The notes under the pieces are model-generated. The model was not told the DNA's origin. It was given only the letters and a program-made list of their open reading frames with translations, and did no database searches. The position numbers and the translations under genes are program-made. This document shows, one piece after another, positions 24,872 through 35,145 of a DNA stretch of 64,000 nt. This stretch comes from Pseudomonas sp. GOM7 (GTDB taxonomy: Bacteria > Pseudomonadota > Gammaproteobacteria > Pseudomonadales > Pseudomonadaceae): positions 3,100,001 through 3,164,000 of the forward strand of contig NZ_CP113519.1 in NCBI RefSeq assembly GCF_026723825.1, in the 5' to 3' direction. How positions within the stretch are numbered: position 1 is the stretch's first letter; every line of letters starts with the position of its first letter.

Positions 24872-25555
24872 ATGACTTCGAGCATTCTCGCTGCGCGGAA
24901 CCTTAGCAAAGTGGTCAGCAGCGCGGAAGGCGAGCTGACCATCCTCCATGATCTCGACCTGAACCTGGAAAAGGGCGACAGCCTGGCCATCGTCGGCAGT
25001 TCCGGCTCGGGCAAGTCCACCCTGCTCGGCCTGCTCGCCGGGCTAGACCTGCCCAGCGCCGGCAGCGTGCTGCTGGCCGGCCAGGACCTCAGCCAGCTCG
25101 ACGAGGATCGGCGCGCCCGCCTGCGTGCCGAGCATGTCGGCTTCGTGTTCCAGTCCTTCCAGTTGCTCGACAGCCTCAATGCGCTGGAAAATGTCATGCT
25201 GCCGATGGAGCTCGAAGGCCACGCCGATGCCCGCCAGCGTGCCCGCGCCCTGCTCGAACGAGTCGGCCTGGGCCAGCGCCTGTCGCACTACCCGCGCCAG
25301 TTGTCCGGTGGCGAGCAGCAGCGCGTGGCCATCGCCCGCGCCTTCGCCGCAGACCCGGACGTGCTGTTCGCCGACGAACCCACCGGCAACCTCGACACCC
25401 AGACCGGCGAGCGCATCAGCGATCTACTGTTCGCCCTCAATCAGGAGCGCGGTACCACCCTGGTGCTGGTTACCCATGACGAACGCCTGGCTCATCGCTG
25501 CCAGCGCCTGATCCGCCTCGAAGCCGGCCACCTGATCGACCAGGTACAGCCCTGA
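24872..25555 (+). CDS. ybbA: ABC transporter ATP-binding protein
   Basis: 227 aa from ATG 24872 ([13 protein letters not shown]). Walker [10 protein letters not shown], signature [14 protein letters not shown], Walker [13 protein letters not shown] and the switch His in LVTHD: a complete LolD/MacB-type ATPase. Upstream in-frame sequence back to 24677 lies inside tesA and is not used. The stop overlaps the permease start (TGATG, 25553-25557). With the FtsX-like permease it forms a YbbA-YbbP type lipoprotein- or lipid-handling complex of unknown substrate. TesA next door is conserved and suggests work on lipids. Confidence 0.94.
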   Translation: MTSSILAARNLSKVVSSAEGELTILHDLDLNLEKGDSLAIVGSSGSGKSTLLGLLAGLDLPSAGSVLLAGQDLSQLDEDRRARLRAEHVGFVFQSFQLLDSLNALENVMLPMELEGHADARQRARALLERVGLGQRLSHYPRQLSGGEQQRVAIARAFAADPDVLFADEPTGNLDTQTGERISDLLFALNQERGTTLVLVTHDERLAHRCQRLIRLEAGHLIDQVQP

Positions 25556-28059
25556 TGACCCGCCTGTCCTTCGCCCGCCTGCTGACACTGGCCAGCCGCC
25601 AGTTGTGGCGTGAGGCTCGCTCCGGCGAGTTGCGCGTACTGTTCTTCGCCTTGCTGGTGGCCGTGGCAGCCAGTAGCGCCATCGGCTATTTCAGCGCACG
25701 GCTGAACGATGCCATGCTCCTGCGCGCCAGCGAGTTCCTCGCCGCCGACCTGCGCCTGAGCGGCAGCACGCCGGCCACGGAAGAACAGATCGAGGCCGGC
25801 AAACGCCTGGGCCTGCAGCACTCACACCTGGTCGAGTTCTCCAGCGTGGTGGCCGCCGGCGACGGCATTCAGCTTGCCAGCATCAAGGCAGCCGACGAGG
25901 CCTACCCCCTGCGCGGCGAGTTGCGCAGTGCCGCCGCCCCCTACCAGGCACAGCGCCCCGGGCAGCTTCCCGCCCCCGGCGAAGCCTGGGCCGAAGCGCG
26001 TCTGATGGTGGCCTTGGGCATTGCCGTGGGCGACGAGATCGAGATTGGCGCCAAACGCCTGCGCCTGAGTCGGGTGCTGACCTACGACCCAGCCAACGCT
26101 GGCGACTTTTATAGCCTCACGCCGAGAGTGCTGATCAACCTCGCCGACCTGGCTGCCACCGAAGTGGTGCAACCAGGCAGCCGCGTCACCTACCGAGAAC
26201 TCTGGCGCGGCGACGGCCAGGCCCTGGCAGCCTATCGGCAAGCCGTGGAACCCGGCCTGCAACCCAACCAGCGCCTGGAGGACGCCCGCGTCGGCAATCG
26301 CCAGGTGGGCGGTGCCCTGGGCCGCGCCGAGCGCTATTTGAATCTGGCCAGCCTGGCCGCCGTACTGCTCGCGGGGGTTGCCGTGGCCCTGTCGGCCTCA
26401 CGCTTCGCCAGCCGACGCTTCGATGCCAGCGCCCTGCTGCGCTGCCTGGGCCTGTCACGCCGTGAAGCCCTCGGCCTGTTCAGCCTGCAACTGGCCTTGC
26501 TGGGGCTGCTGGCCTGCCTGCTCGGCGCCCTGATCGGCTGGTTCGGCCAGTACGTGCTGTTTCACCTGCTGCGCGGCCTGGTGCCGGATGATCTGCCGCC
26601 TGCCGGTATCTGGCCGGCGCTGGCGGGCATGGCTACCGGTCTGGTGGCGCTGGCGGGCTTCGCCCTGCCGCCACTGGCCGCGCTGGGCCGGGTGCCACCG
26701 CTGCGCGTGCTGCGTCGCGACGTGCTGCCAGTACCGGCCAGTTCCTGGTTGATCTACGGCGCAGCTTTGCTGGCGCTGGGCCTGATCATGTGGCGCCTGA
26801 GTCTGGATCTGCGCCTGACCCTGGCGCTGCTCGGCGGTGGGCTAATCACCACGCTCCTGCTCGGTGGCTTGCTGCTCGCCGGCCTGCAGAGCCTGCGTCG
26901 CCTGCTGCAACGCTCCGCCCTGCCCTGGCGCCTGGGCCTGGGCCAGTTGCTACGCCACCCGCTGGCAGCAGCCGGGCAAGCCCTGGCCTTCGGCCTGATC
27001 CTGCTGGCCATGGCGCTGATCGCCCTGTTGCGTGGCGAGTTGCTCGACACCTGGCAGGAACAGTTGCCCGCCGATGCCCCCAATCATTTCGCCCTCAACG
27101 TGCTGCCAGCCGAGCGCGATGCCTTCGCCGCGCGCCTGGCCGAACTGTCGCCACACCCAGCGCCGCTGTACCCGGTGGTACCGGGCCGCCTGGTAGCGAT
27201 CAACGACGAGCCGGTCAGGCAGATCGTCAGCAAGGACAGCCGTGGCGAGCGCGCCGTGCAGCGCGATCTGAGCCTGACCTGGGCCGAGCAGTTGCCGAGC
27301 AGCAACCGCATCAGCAGCGGCCAGTGGTGGTCGCCGGAAAGTCACAGTGAACTGCCAGGCGTATCGGTGGAAGCCGAACTGGCCGAAAGCCTGAAACTCA
27401 AGCTGGGTGACCGCCTGCGCTTCAACGTCGGCGGCATCGAGCGCGAAGCCCAGGTCAGCAGCCTGCGCGAGGTGGACTGGGACAGCTTCCAGCCCAACTT
27501 CTACATGATCTTCGAGCCGCAGACTTTGCAGGATCTGCCGACCACCTACCTCACCAGCTTCTACCTGCCGCCCGGCCATGATGCTGACCTGGTCGCCCTC
27601 AGCCGCGCTTTCCCCAGCGTCACCCTGCTGCAGGTCGAGGCCGTGCTGGGGCAACTGCGCAGCATCCTCGCCCAGGTCACCCTGGCCATCGAATACGTGC
27701 TGTTGTTCGTCCTGGCGGCCGGCGTCACCGTGTTGCTCGCGGGCCTGCAATCCACACTCGACGAGCGCATCCGCCAGGGTGCCCTGTTGCGTGCCCTGGG
27801 GGCCGAGCGGCGCCTGCTGATGCAGGCCCGAAGGGCCGAGTTCGGCCTGCTCGGCGCGGCGGCGGGACTGTTGGCGGCACTGGGCTGCGAGCTGGTGAGC
27901 CTGCTGCTGTACCGCTATGCCTTCGATATCGCCTGGCAACCACACCCCTGGTTATTGCTGCTGCCTGTGATCGGCGCCTTGCTGGTAGGCAGCGCCGGTG
28001 TACTGGGTACGCGCCGTGCGCTCAACGCCAGCCCGCTCAACGTGTTGCGCGAAGGTTAA
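25555..28059 (+). CDS. ybbP: FtsX-like (MacB-type) ABC permease
   Basis: 834 aa. One N-terminal transmembrane segment (LRVLFFALLVAVAASSAIGYF), a large periplasmic domain, three TM segments around residues 260-380, a further central TM cluster (about 400-500), a second periplasmic domain, and three TM segments at the C-terminus with the FtsX pattern LLDERIRQGALLRALGA. This ten-TM double-FtsX layout is that of YbbP. It couples to YbbA (overlapping stop/start). Inner membrane. The substrate is unknown; tesA adjacency is conserved from E. coli. A MITE-like repeat begins three bases after the stop. Confidence 0.92.
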   Translation: MTRLSFARLLTLASRQLWREARSGELRVLFFALLVAVAASSAIGYFSARLNDAMLLRASEFLAADLRLSGSTPATEEQIEAGKRLGLQHSHLVEFSSVVAAGDGIQLASIKAADEAYPLRGELRSAAAPYQAQRPGQLPAPGEAWAEARLMVALGIAVGDEIEIGAKRLRLSRVLTYDPANAGDFYSLTPRVLINLADLAATEVVQPGSRVTYRELWRGDGQALAAYRQAVEPGLQPNQRLEDARVGNRQVGGALGRAERYLNLASLAAVLLAGVAVALSASRFASRRFDASALLRCLGLSRREALGLFSLQLALLGLLACLLGALIGWFGQYVLFHLLRGLVPDDLPPAGIWPALAGMATGLVALAGFALPPLAALGRVPPLRVLRRDVLPVPASSWLIYGAALLALGLIMWRLSLDLRLTLALLGGGLITTLLLGGLLLAGLQSLRRLLQRSALPWRLGLGQLLRHPLAAAGQALAFGLILLAMALIALLRGELLDTWQEQLPADAPNHFALNVLPAERDAFAARLAELSPHPAPLYPVVPGRLVAINDEPVRQIVSKDSRGERAVQRDLSLTWAEQLPSSNRISSGQWWSPESHSELPGVSVEAELAESLKLKLGDRLRFNVGGIEREAQVSSLREVDWDSFQPNFYMIFEPQTLQDLPTTYLTSFYLPPGHDADLVALSRAFPSVTLLQVEAVLGQLRSILAQVTLAIEYVLLFVLAAGVTVLLAGLQSTLDERIRQGALLRALGAERRLLMQARRAEFGLLGAAAGLLAALGCELVSLLLYRYAFDIAWQPHPWLLLLPVIGALLVGSAGVLGTRRALNASPLNVLREG

Positions 28060-28062
28060 GGC

Positions 28063-28209
28063 TAGCAGGCTGTTGAAAAACTACCTACGTTGCCATTGCT
28101 GCGTTAAAAACAGCCTCAAAATGCTCATTTACAACACGTAAACTGCGCTTTTTCGGCTGTTTTTGCCTTGCACTGACTGCCTCACCTACGTTTTTTCAAC
28201 GGCCTGCTA
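28063..28209. repeat. 147 bp palindromic MITE-like repeat, copy 2
   Basis: Same element and orientation as 15301-15446, with terminal repeats TAGCAGGCTGTTGAAAAAC and GTTTTTTCAACGGCCTGCTA and only a few mismatches internally. It lies three bases after the ybbP stop and 47 bases before greB, so it may supply or interrupt transcription signals there. Confidence 0.87.
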
Positions 28210-28256
28210 GACAAGGGGTTTGCTAGACTGGCGCCCCCTTCAGCAGCCGAGTCGCC

Positions 28257-28754
28257 ATGAGCCGTTATCGCCCCCCCCGCCCTGCCGGTACACCGCTGAT
28301 CACCCCCGAAGGCGAAGCGCGCCTGCGCGCCGAGCTGCACGAGCTCTGGCATGTGCGTCGCCCCCAGGTAACCCAGGCCGTCAGCGAGGCCGCCGCACAA
28401 GGGGATCGCTCGGAGAACGCCGAGTACACCTACGGCAAGAAGATGCTGCGCGAGATCGACAGCCGTGTGCGTTTTCTCAGCAAGCGCCTGGAAAAGCTCA
28501 AGGTGGTCAGCGAACGGCCATCGGATCCCAACAAGGTCTACTTCGGCGCCTGGGTCACCATCGAGGACGAAGAAGGCGAACAGTCACGCTACCGCATCGT
28601 CGGCCCGGACGAGCTGGATCTCAAGCTGGGCCTGATCAGCATCGATTCACCGCTGGCGCGCGCCCTGGTCGGCAAGCCCCTGGACGCCGAAGTGCGAGTA
28701 CACACGCCAACCGGCGAGAAGACCTGCTATATCGTCGAGATCGACTACCCCTAG
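28257..28754 (+). CDS. greB: Transcript cleavage factor
   Basis: 165 aa. N-terminal coiled coil with the acidic tip [34 protein letters not shown], containing the DRSENAEY acidic residues that enter the RNA polymerase secondary channel, followed by the C-terminal FKBP-like domain ending [13 protein letters not shown]. The length, the basic patch and Y/TYGKK favour GreB over GreA. It rescues backtracked polymerase. The upstream promoter region is largely taken up by the MITE-like repeat. Confidence 0.93.
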   Translation: MSRYRPPRPAGTPLITPEGEARLRAELHELWHVRRPQVTQAVSEAAAQGDRSENAEYTYGKKMLREIDSRVRFLSKRLEKLKVVSERPSDPNKVYFGAWVTIEDEEGEQSRYRIVGPDELDLKLGLISIDSPLARALVGKPLDAEVRVHTPTGEKTCYIVEIDYP

Positions 28755-28759
28755 ACTCC

Positions 28760-28823
28760 GGGAGCGAGCCCGATTCGCGAACATTGGCGCTCATGAAGCT
28801 TCGCGAGCAGAACTCGCTCCTAC
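28760..28823. repeat. Palindromic REP-like element after greB
   Basis: GGGAGCGAG ... TTCGCGAA ... TTCGCGA ... CTCGCTCC: a two-step inverted repeat that could fold over its full length. It lies between the convergent greB and the small hypothetical gene, where it may act as a terminator in both directions. Confidence 0.75.
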
Positions 28824-28837
28824 ACCTAGGGCAAGGA

Positions 28838-29146
28838 TCAGCGCCGGGTGATCAGCCCCTGACGCGCCACCCTGACCAGCTCGGCGATGGTCGCGTCCCG
28901 CTGTTCGGCGGTGGGTGCCTGCACCACGGCCAGGTCGAAACTGTCACGCGCAAAGCGTGCCAGCGATTCGTCGTTCTGCACGAACTGGATGCGAAAGGCA
29001 TGGGGCCCGCGCCAGCGCTTGGGCCAACCCTCGAGATAGCGCAGCAGCGTGGGCTGATGGCTACCGCCAAGGAGAATGCGTGGATTGCGCAGCGGCAGGC
29101 CCGAAGTGATGGGCGCCAGGCGAATATGCAATTGGGGACAGGTCAT
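28838..29146 (-). CDS. Conserved hypothetical protein, 102 aa
   Basis: ATG 29146 with GGAG eight bases upstream. Sequence MTCPQLHIRLAPITSGLPLR ... RILLGGSHQPTLLRYLEGWPKRW, then FDLAVVQAPTAEQRDATIAELVRVARQGLITRR. The C-terminal half resembles the last strands and helices of class I methyltransferases (LVRVARQGLI), but the SAM-binding glycine loop is missing. It may be a shortened methyltransferase fold or something unrelated; I do not recognise the family. It sits between greB and lipA, pointing away from lipA. Confidence 0.6.
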   Translation of the reverse strand: MTCPQLHIRLAPITSGLPLRNPRILLGGSHQPTLLRYLEGWPKRWRGPHAFRIQFVQNDESLARFARDSFDLAVVQAPTAEQRDATIAELVRVARQGLITRR

Positions 29147-29535
29147 GGTCGAGTCTCCGCCTCTTCTTCCCGCTGGGCAGCGGTGAGAGGCGACACCGAA
29201 CCAGCGCTTTAGCGGAATTTCAGGCGTCTCGCGACTCCCTCTGGCGCCCCGCAAGTAGCTGTTTAAATCGGCGCAGAGCGGCATCCTAGAGAAGCCACAT
29301 GGCAGCGTCAAGATGACAGCCGAAACACCAATCACCGCCAATACAGCCAACCTTCGATTGGCTCACCCCTTCCGAAGCACCCTACAGCCTTCAAGTGGTT
29401 CCCAGTCCCCTACACGCCTTGTCAGGTGCGGCGTTTCTGGGTGTAACAAGAAGATGCCTGCACGATCCCCACAGTAAACTCGCCAATACCGACAAAGCCG
29501 CTCCAGCCGGCCATTCCCCGGAGATGCCGTGATGA

Positions 29536-30594
<1,059 letters not shown>

Positions 30595-30603
30595 TCCCCC
30601 CAC

Positions 30604-30636
30604 GAGGGCCAGTCAGCACGGCTGGCTGGCCCTTTG
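30604..30636 (+). terminator. Imperfect hairpin between lipA and lif
   Basis: AGGGCCAG ... CTGGCCCTTTG: a seven- to eight-pair stem with only three T's, in the 61-base gap. It is probably a partial terminator or processing site that lowers foldase expression relative to lipase. Confidence 0.5.
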
Positions 30637-30655
30637 TGCTGCTCAGGACGCTTTC

Positions 30656-31693
30656 GTGAAAAGACTCGCTCTGCTGCTTCCCCTGCTCTTCGCCGCCAGC
30701 CTGGCACTGATGCTCTATCTGCAACCTGCGGCCGATACCGAACATGAGGCCGTCGCCAAGCCTGTCACTGCCCAGGTGACGCCGCCAGACGACAGTGCAC
30801 CCATCACCCGCAACGCACCCACGCCCACTCAGACGAGCACCAGCCAGGCCAGCAAGCTGAATCTGCCGCGCTCGTTCATCGGTACCGAAGTCGATGGCAG
30901 CCTGCGGGTAGACGCTGCCGGTAACCTGATCATCAGCGAAGATATCCGCCGTCTGTTCGACTACTTCCTCGCCAGTATTGGCGAAGAAAGCCTGGCTGCC
31001 AGCGTCGGGCGTCTACGTACCTATATCGACAGCCAGCTCGCCGAGCCGGCGCGCTCGCGTGCCCAGACCTTGCTCGATCAGTACCTCGACTACAAACGCG
31101 AACTGGTCTTGCTCGAGCGTGACCTGCCACAACTCCCCAATCTGGATGCTCTGCGCCAGCGTGAGAATGCCGTGCAGACCCTGCGCGCACGCCTGTTCGA
31201 TGCCGAGACGCACCAGGCCTTCTTCGCCAATGAAGAGGGTTACAACCGCTTCACCCTGGAGCGCCTGGCCATCCGTCAGGACACGAGCCTAAGCGACGAA
31301 GCCAAGGGCCAGGCCATCGACCGCCTGCGCGCCAGCCTGCCAGCAGAGCTGCAGGAGGCCGTGCTGCCCGAGCTGCAACAGGAACTGCGCCAGCACACCG
31401 CGCGCCTGCAGGCCGAAGGTGCCAGCGCCGCACAGATCCGCCAGATGCGCCAGCAACTGGTGGGTGCCGAGGCCACTGCACGCCTGGAGGCGCTCGATCA
31501 GCAACGACAGCAATGGCAAAAGCGCGTGGACGACTACCTGGCTGCCAAGGCACGCATTCAGAACAATGAAGGCCTCAGCGCCAGCGACCGTGCAGCGGCC
31601 ATCGACACGCTGGCCGCCGAGCGTTTCGACGAGCACGAACGCCTGCGTCTGCAAGCCGTCGAACAGCTAGCCAAATCGCGCAAGGAAGGCTGA
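30656..31693 (+). CDS. lif: Lipase-specific foldase
   Basis: 345 aa from GTG 30656, with AGGA seven bases upstream. N-terminal membrane anchor ([18 protein letters not shown]), a Pro/Thr-rich linker to about residue 68, then the foldase domain with the family motif [13 protein letters not shown] at about 98-110 (consensus RxxFDY(F/C)LSAxGE), followed by an all-helical, Gln/Arg-rich wrap ([26 protein letters not shown]). It is inner-membrane-anchored and folds LipA in the periplasm. Gene order lipA-lif is that of P. aeruginosa lipA-lipH. Confidence 0.94.
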   Translation: MKRLALLLPLLFAASLALMLYLQPAADTEHEAVAKPVTAQVTPPDDSAPITRNAPTPTQTSTSQASKLNLPRSFIGTEVDGSLRVDAAGNLIISEDIRRLFDYFLASIGEESLAASVGRLRTYIDSQLAEPARSRAQTLLDQYLDYKRELVLLERDLPQLPNLDALRQRENAVQTLRARLFDAETHQAFFANEEGYNRFTLERLAIRQDTSLSDEAKGQAIDRLRASLPAELQEAVLPELQQELRQHTARLQAEGASAAQIRQMRQQLVGAEATARLEALDQQRQQWQKRVDDYLAAKARIQNNEGLSASDRAAAIDTLAAERFDEHERLRLQAVEQLAKSRKEG

Positions 31694-31733
31694 ACGGCAG
31701 CGGCTCGGCAATATTTCGATTGAAGCGAGGTTC

Positions 31734-31884
31734 TAGGGTGCGCCGTGCGCACCACCTGAGCGAGCGCCGAGACTTGAACACGACGCAAATCCGCGCCCCT
31801 CTCCCACTTGGGAGAGAGGGGTTGGGGAAGAGGGTTTATTGCCCTCGGCAACGGCGCAACCCCCGGTGCGCATAGCGCACCCTA
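31734..31884. repeat. GTAGGGTG-type inverted repeat pair with inner hairpin
   Basis: Left arm TAGGGTGCGCCGTGCGCACC at 31734-31753, right arm GGTGCGCATAGCGCACCCTA at 31865-31884, and between them a separate hairpin CCCCTCTCCC-ACTTG-GGGAGAGAGGGG at 31796-31817. The last three bases (31882-31884) are the complement of the TAG stop codon of the acyl-CoA dehydrogenase gene. The repeat fills the convergent lif/dehydrogenase gap. Confidence 0.85.
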
Positions 31885-33009
31885 CAAACCGCGTGCGATC
31901 ACCATGCGTTGTACATCGCTGGTGCCTTCGTAGATCTGGCAGACACGAACGTCGCGGTAGATACGCTCGACCGGGAAGTCCTTGAGGTAGCCATAGCCGC
32001 CCAGGGTCTGGATCGCCGCCGAGCACACCCGCTCGGCCATCTCCGAGGCGAACAGCTTGGCCATCGAGGCCTCGCTCAGGCAGGGCTGGCCCGCCTCGCG
32101 CAGGCTGGCGGCGTGATGCACCATCTGCCGCGCCACGGCGATCTGCGTGGCCATGTCGGCCAGGCGGAAGGCCACCGCCTGGTGCTCGATGATCGGCTTG
32201 CCGAAGGTCACCCGTTCCCGGGCGTAATCGCGCGCCGCCTCGAACGCCGCTCGCGCCATGCCCACCGCCTGTGCGGCAATGCCGATGCGCCCGCCTTCCA
32301 GGTTGGCCAGGGCAATGCGATAGCCCTCCCCCTCCTCACCCAAGCGCAGGCTGGCCGGAATACGCACACCATCGAGCTGCAGTTGGCAGGTATCGGAGGC
32401 ATGCTGGCCGAGCTTGTCCTCCACCCGCACCACGGAGAAACCGGGGGTATCGGTGGGCACGATAAAAGCGCTGATGCCCTTCTTGCCCGCTTGCGGGTCG
32501 GTGACGGCGAAGACGATGACCATGCTGGCGTGATTGCCGGAAGTAATGAACTGCTTGGCGCCATCAAGCAGGTAATGCTCGCTGTCGCGCCGCGCACGGG
32601 TGCGCAGGTCGCTGGCATCGGAGCCGGCTTGCGGCTCGGTGAGGGCGAAGGCGCCAAGCATGCGGCCTTCGGCCAGCGGGCGGAGAAAGCGCTGTTTCTG
32701 CTCTTCGCTGCCGTATTTGAGGATCGGCATGCAACCCACCGAGTTATGCACGCTCATGATGGTGGAGCAGGCGCCATCACCGGCAGCAATTTCCTCCAGC
32801 GCCATGGCGTAAGCCAGATGCCCCGTCTCGGCACCGCCCCACTGCTCGGGCACCAACATGCCCATGAAACCCAGTTGGCCCATCTCGGCGATGGCCTCGG
32901 CGGGGAAACGATGCTCGCGATCCCAGTCGGCAGCGAAGGGTTTCAGCCGCTCCTGAGCGAACTGGCGGGCCATATCGCGGATGAGGATTTCTTCTTCTCT
33001 GGGCAGCAT
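31882..33009 (-). CDS. Short/branched-chain acyl-CoA dehydrogenase
   Basis: 375 aa. N-terminal helical domain, middle beta domain with [22 protein letters not shown] and FITSGNHA, and the C-terminal domain ending [40 protein letters not shown]; the Glu of YEGTSD is the catalytic base position in the short/medium-chain branch. FAD enzyme; substrate probably 2-methylbutyryl-CoA or another short branched acyl-CoA, from operon context. It is the last gene of a block with thiolase, HSD10-like dehydrogenase and acyl-CoA synthetase (P. aeruginosa PA2552-PA2555 order, recalled). The stop codon lies inside a palindromic repeat. Confidence 0.9.
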   Translation of the reverse strand: MLPREEEILIRDMARQFAQERLKPFAADWDREHRFPAEAIAEMGQLGFMGMLVPEQWGGAETGHLAYAMALEEIAAGDGACSTIMSVHNSVGCMPILKYGSEEQKQRFLRPLAEGRMLGAFALTEPQAGSDASDLRTRARRDSEHYLLDGAKQFITSGNHASMVIVFAVTDPQAGKKGISAFIVPTDTPGFSVVRVEDKLGQHASDTCQLQLDGVRIPASLRLGEEGEGYRIALANLEGGRIGIAAQAVGMARAAFEAARDYARERVTFGKPIIEHQAVAFRLADMATQIAVARQMVHHAASLREAGQPCLSEASMAKLFASEMAERVCSAAIQTLGGYGYLKDFPVERIYRDVRVCQIYEGTSDVQRMVIARGL

Positions 33010-33023
33010 CGCTGGCTCCGGGC

Positions 33024-33086
33024 GTAGGGTGCGCCGTGCGCACCACTGGTTGGCGGAAACACTCGGTGCGCACAGCGCACCCTACG
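33024..33086. repeat. GTAGGGTG-type inverted repeat
   Basis: GTAGGGTGCGCCGTGCGCACC and GGTGCGCACAGCGCACCCTAC separated by about 22 bases, in the 84-base gap between thiolase and acyl-CoA dehydrogenase genes. Each arm is itself palindromic. Confidence 0.88.
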
Positions 33087-33093
33087 GGTCGAT

Positions 33094-34284
33094 TCAATAC
33101 AACTCGATGGCCACGGCAGTGGCCTCGCCGCCGCCGATGCACACTGAGGCAACCCCACGCTTGAGCCCGCGCTGCTGCAGCGCCGCCAGCAGGGTCACCA
33201 GAATGCGCGCGCCGGAGGCGCCGATGGGGTGGCCCAGGGCGCAGGCGCCGCCGTGTACGTTGAGTTTGTCGTGGTCGATGCCCAGCTCGCGCATGGCCAC
33301 CATGGGCACCACGGCAAAGGCCTCGTTGATCTCGAACAGATCGACCGTCTCCAAGGCCCATTCGGTACGCGCCAGCAAACGTTGGATCGCTGCCACCGGC
33401 GCGGTGGTGAACAGGTTCGGTGCCTGTGCATGACCGGCATGACCGACGATACGCGCCAGCGGCTTCAGACCGCGCTCCTGCGCCTCGGACAGACGCATCA
33501 GTAGCAACGCGGCGGCGCCATCGGAAATGGAGCTGGCATTGGCCGCCGTCACCGTACCGCCTTCGCGGAACGCCGGTTTCAGGCTGGGAATCTTGTCCGG
33601 CCGGGCTTTGGGCGGCTGCTCGTCGGTATCCACCAGGCGCCGCTCACGCCCTTGCGGCGCCTCCACGGCAACGATCTCGCCTGCGAACGAACCGTCCGCT
33701 ATCGCTAGCTGGGCGCGGCGCAGCGACTCCAGGGCATAGGCGTCCTGTTCCTCGCGACTGAAGCGATACTGCTCGGCGCAATCCTCGGCGAAGGTGCCCA
33801 TCAGCCGGCCACGTTCGTAGGCGTCTTCCAGACCGTCGAGGAACATATGGTCGAGCACCTGGCCATGGCCCATGCGATAGCCGCTACGGGCGCGCGCCAG
33901 CAGGTATGGCGCGTTGGACATGCTCTCCATACCGCCAGCCACCAGCACGTCGGCGCTGCCGGCGAGCAACTGGTCATGGCCGAGCATCAGCGCCTGCATG
34001 CCGGAGCCGCACATCTTGTTCAGCGTGGTGCACTGCGCCGCCTGGCTCAGCCCGGCACCCAAAGCAGCCTGACGCGCCGGGGCCTGGCCCTGGCCGGCTT
34101 GCAGCACGCAGCCCATCAGCACGGTATCCACCGCTTCGGCGGCGAGGCCGACACGCTCCAGTGTCGCTCGTATGGCCGCTGCACCGAGTTCGGCCGCCGT
34201 AAGGCCGGCCAAATCACCGAGAAAGCCGCCCATGGGGGTGCGCGCGGCGCTGACAATGACGATGGGATCGAGTTGCTGATTCAT
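33094..34284 (-). CDS. Acetyl-CoA acyltransferase (thiolase)
   Basis: 396 aa. Thiolase family: N-terminal VIVSAARTPMGGF, nucleophilic Cys in TTLNKMCGSGMQALMLG (near residue 92), C-terminal NVHGGACALGHPIGASGARI with the His and SVCIGGGEATAVAIE with the second Cys. In this operon it would cleave 2-methylacetoacetyl-CoA to acetyl-CoA and propionyl-CoA (isoleucine route) or acetoacetyl-CoA. Cytoplasmic. GGTGAACTC lies just before the ATG. The substrate assignment is inference from the HSD10-like neighbour. Confidence 0.92.
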   Translation of the reverse strand: MNQQLDPIVIVSAARTPMGGFLGDLAGLTAAELGAAAIRATLERVGLAAEAVDTVLMGCVLQAGQGQAPARQAALGAGLSQAAQCTTLNKMCGSGMQALMLGHDQLLAGSADVLVAGGMESMSNAPYLLARARSGYRMGHGQVLDHMFLDGLEDAYERGRLMGTFAEDCAEQYRFSREEQDAYALESLRRAQLAIADGSFAGEIVAVEAPQGRERRLVDTDEQPPKARPDKIPSLKPAFREGGTVTAANASSISDGAAALLLMRLSEAQERGLKPLARIVGHAGHAQAPNLFTTAPVAAIQRLLARTEWALETVDLFEINEAFAVVPMVAMRELGIDHDKLNVHGGACALGHPIGASGARILVTLLAALQQRGLKRGVASVCIGGGEATAVAIELY

Positions 34285-34306
34285 GAGTTCACCTGCAGAT
34301 CCTATG

Positions 34307-34358
34307 GCCCGGATGCAATCCGGGAAATGTGTGGGACTCCCCGGATGGCATCCGGGCT
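34307..34358. repeat. GCCCGGATG-type inverted repeat
   Basis: GCCCGGATGCAATCCGGG at 34307-34324 and CCCGGATGGCATCCGGGC at 34341-34358. Both halves are palindromic and they are complementary to each other; they sit in the 78-base gap between the HSD10-like and thiolase genes. Confidence 0.85.
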
Positions 34359-34362
34359 ACCG

Positions 34363-35130
34363 TTACTTCGCCGCCATGCGCAGTGCGCCATCGAGGCGGA
34401 TCACCTCGCCATTGAGCATGGCGTTCTCGACGATATGCCGCACCAGTGCGGCGTATTCGTCGGGCCGACCCAGGCGCGGCGGAAACGGCACGTTGGCCGC
34501 CAGCGAGTCGCGCACCTCCTGCGGCATGCCGGCCATCATCGGCGTCTCGAACACGCCGGGAGCAATGCACATTACGCGGATGCCGGAGCGCGCCAGATCG
34601 CGCGCCGCCGGCAGCGTGAGCGCCGCCACCCCGCCCTTGGACGCGGCATAGGCCACCTGGCCCATCTGCCCGTCGAACGCCGCCACCGAGGCGGTATTGA
34701 TAATGACCCCACGCTCGCCGCCCGCGTTCGGCGTGTTCTGCGCCATGGCCGCGGCAGCCAGGCGCAGCAGGTTGAAGCTGCCGATCAGGTTGACCTCGAC
34801 TGTGCGACGAAAGCTATCCAGGCCATGGGCGCCATTACGTCCCAGCACCTTCTCGGCCGGCGCGATACCGGCGCAATTGACCAACCCGTGCAGCGCGCCG
34901 AAGGCCTCCAGCGCCTGTGCCACGGCTACCTGGCCGTCTTCTTCACGGGTGATATCGGCGCTCACGAAGCTCGCAGCGGCGCCCAGTTCGGCAACGGCCT
35001 GCTGACCGGCCTGCTCGTTGATATCCAACAGCAGCACCTTACCGCCCTGCCCGACCAGTTCACGGGCCGTGGCCAGGCCAAGGCCGGAGGCACCGCCGCT
35101 GATCAGGAATACGCAATGTTCGATCTGCAT
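34363..35130 (-). CDS. 3-hydroxy-2-methylbutyryl-CoA dehydrogenase-like SDR (HSD10 type)
   Basis: 255 aa short-chain dehydrogenase. Cofactor loop [16 protein letters not shown], Asp in LLLDINE (NAD preference), NCAGIA, catalytic Ser/Tyr/Lys in [10 protein letters not shown] ... YAASKGG, and the C-terminus [16 protein letters not shown] ... [13 protein letters not shown]. As I recall it, human HSD17B10 shares the [23 protein letters not shown] and [10 protein letters not shown] segments, so the family call is strong. HSD10 oxidises 3-hydroxy-2-methylbutyryl-CoA in isoleucine breakdown. It lies 15 bases downstream of the acyl-CoA synthetase gene. Confidence 0.9.
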   Translation of the reverse strand: MQIEHCVFLISGGASGLGLATARELVGQGGKVLLLDINEQAGQQAVAELGAAASFVSADITREEDGQVAVAQALEAFGALHGLVNCAGIAPAEKVLGRNGAHGLDSFRRTVEVNLIGSFNLLRLAAAAMAQNTPNAGGERGVIINTASVAAFDGQMGQVAYAASKGGVAALTLPAARDLARSGIRVMCIAPGVFETPMMAGMPQEVRDSLAANVPFPPRLGRPDEYAALVRHIVENAMLNGEVIRLDGALRMAAK

Positions 35131-35145
35131 GATGGGGTTCCTCGA

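Noticed and set aside
31796..31817. Possible rho-independent terminator of lif (CCCCTCTCCC hairpin)
   Set aside because: It lacks a U-tract and is part of a widespread repeat; kept as repeat, not as terminator.
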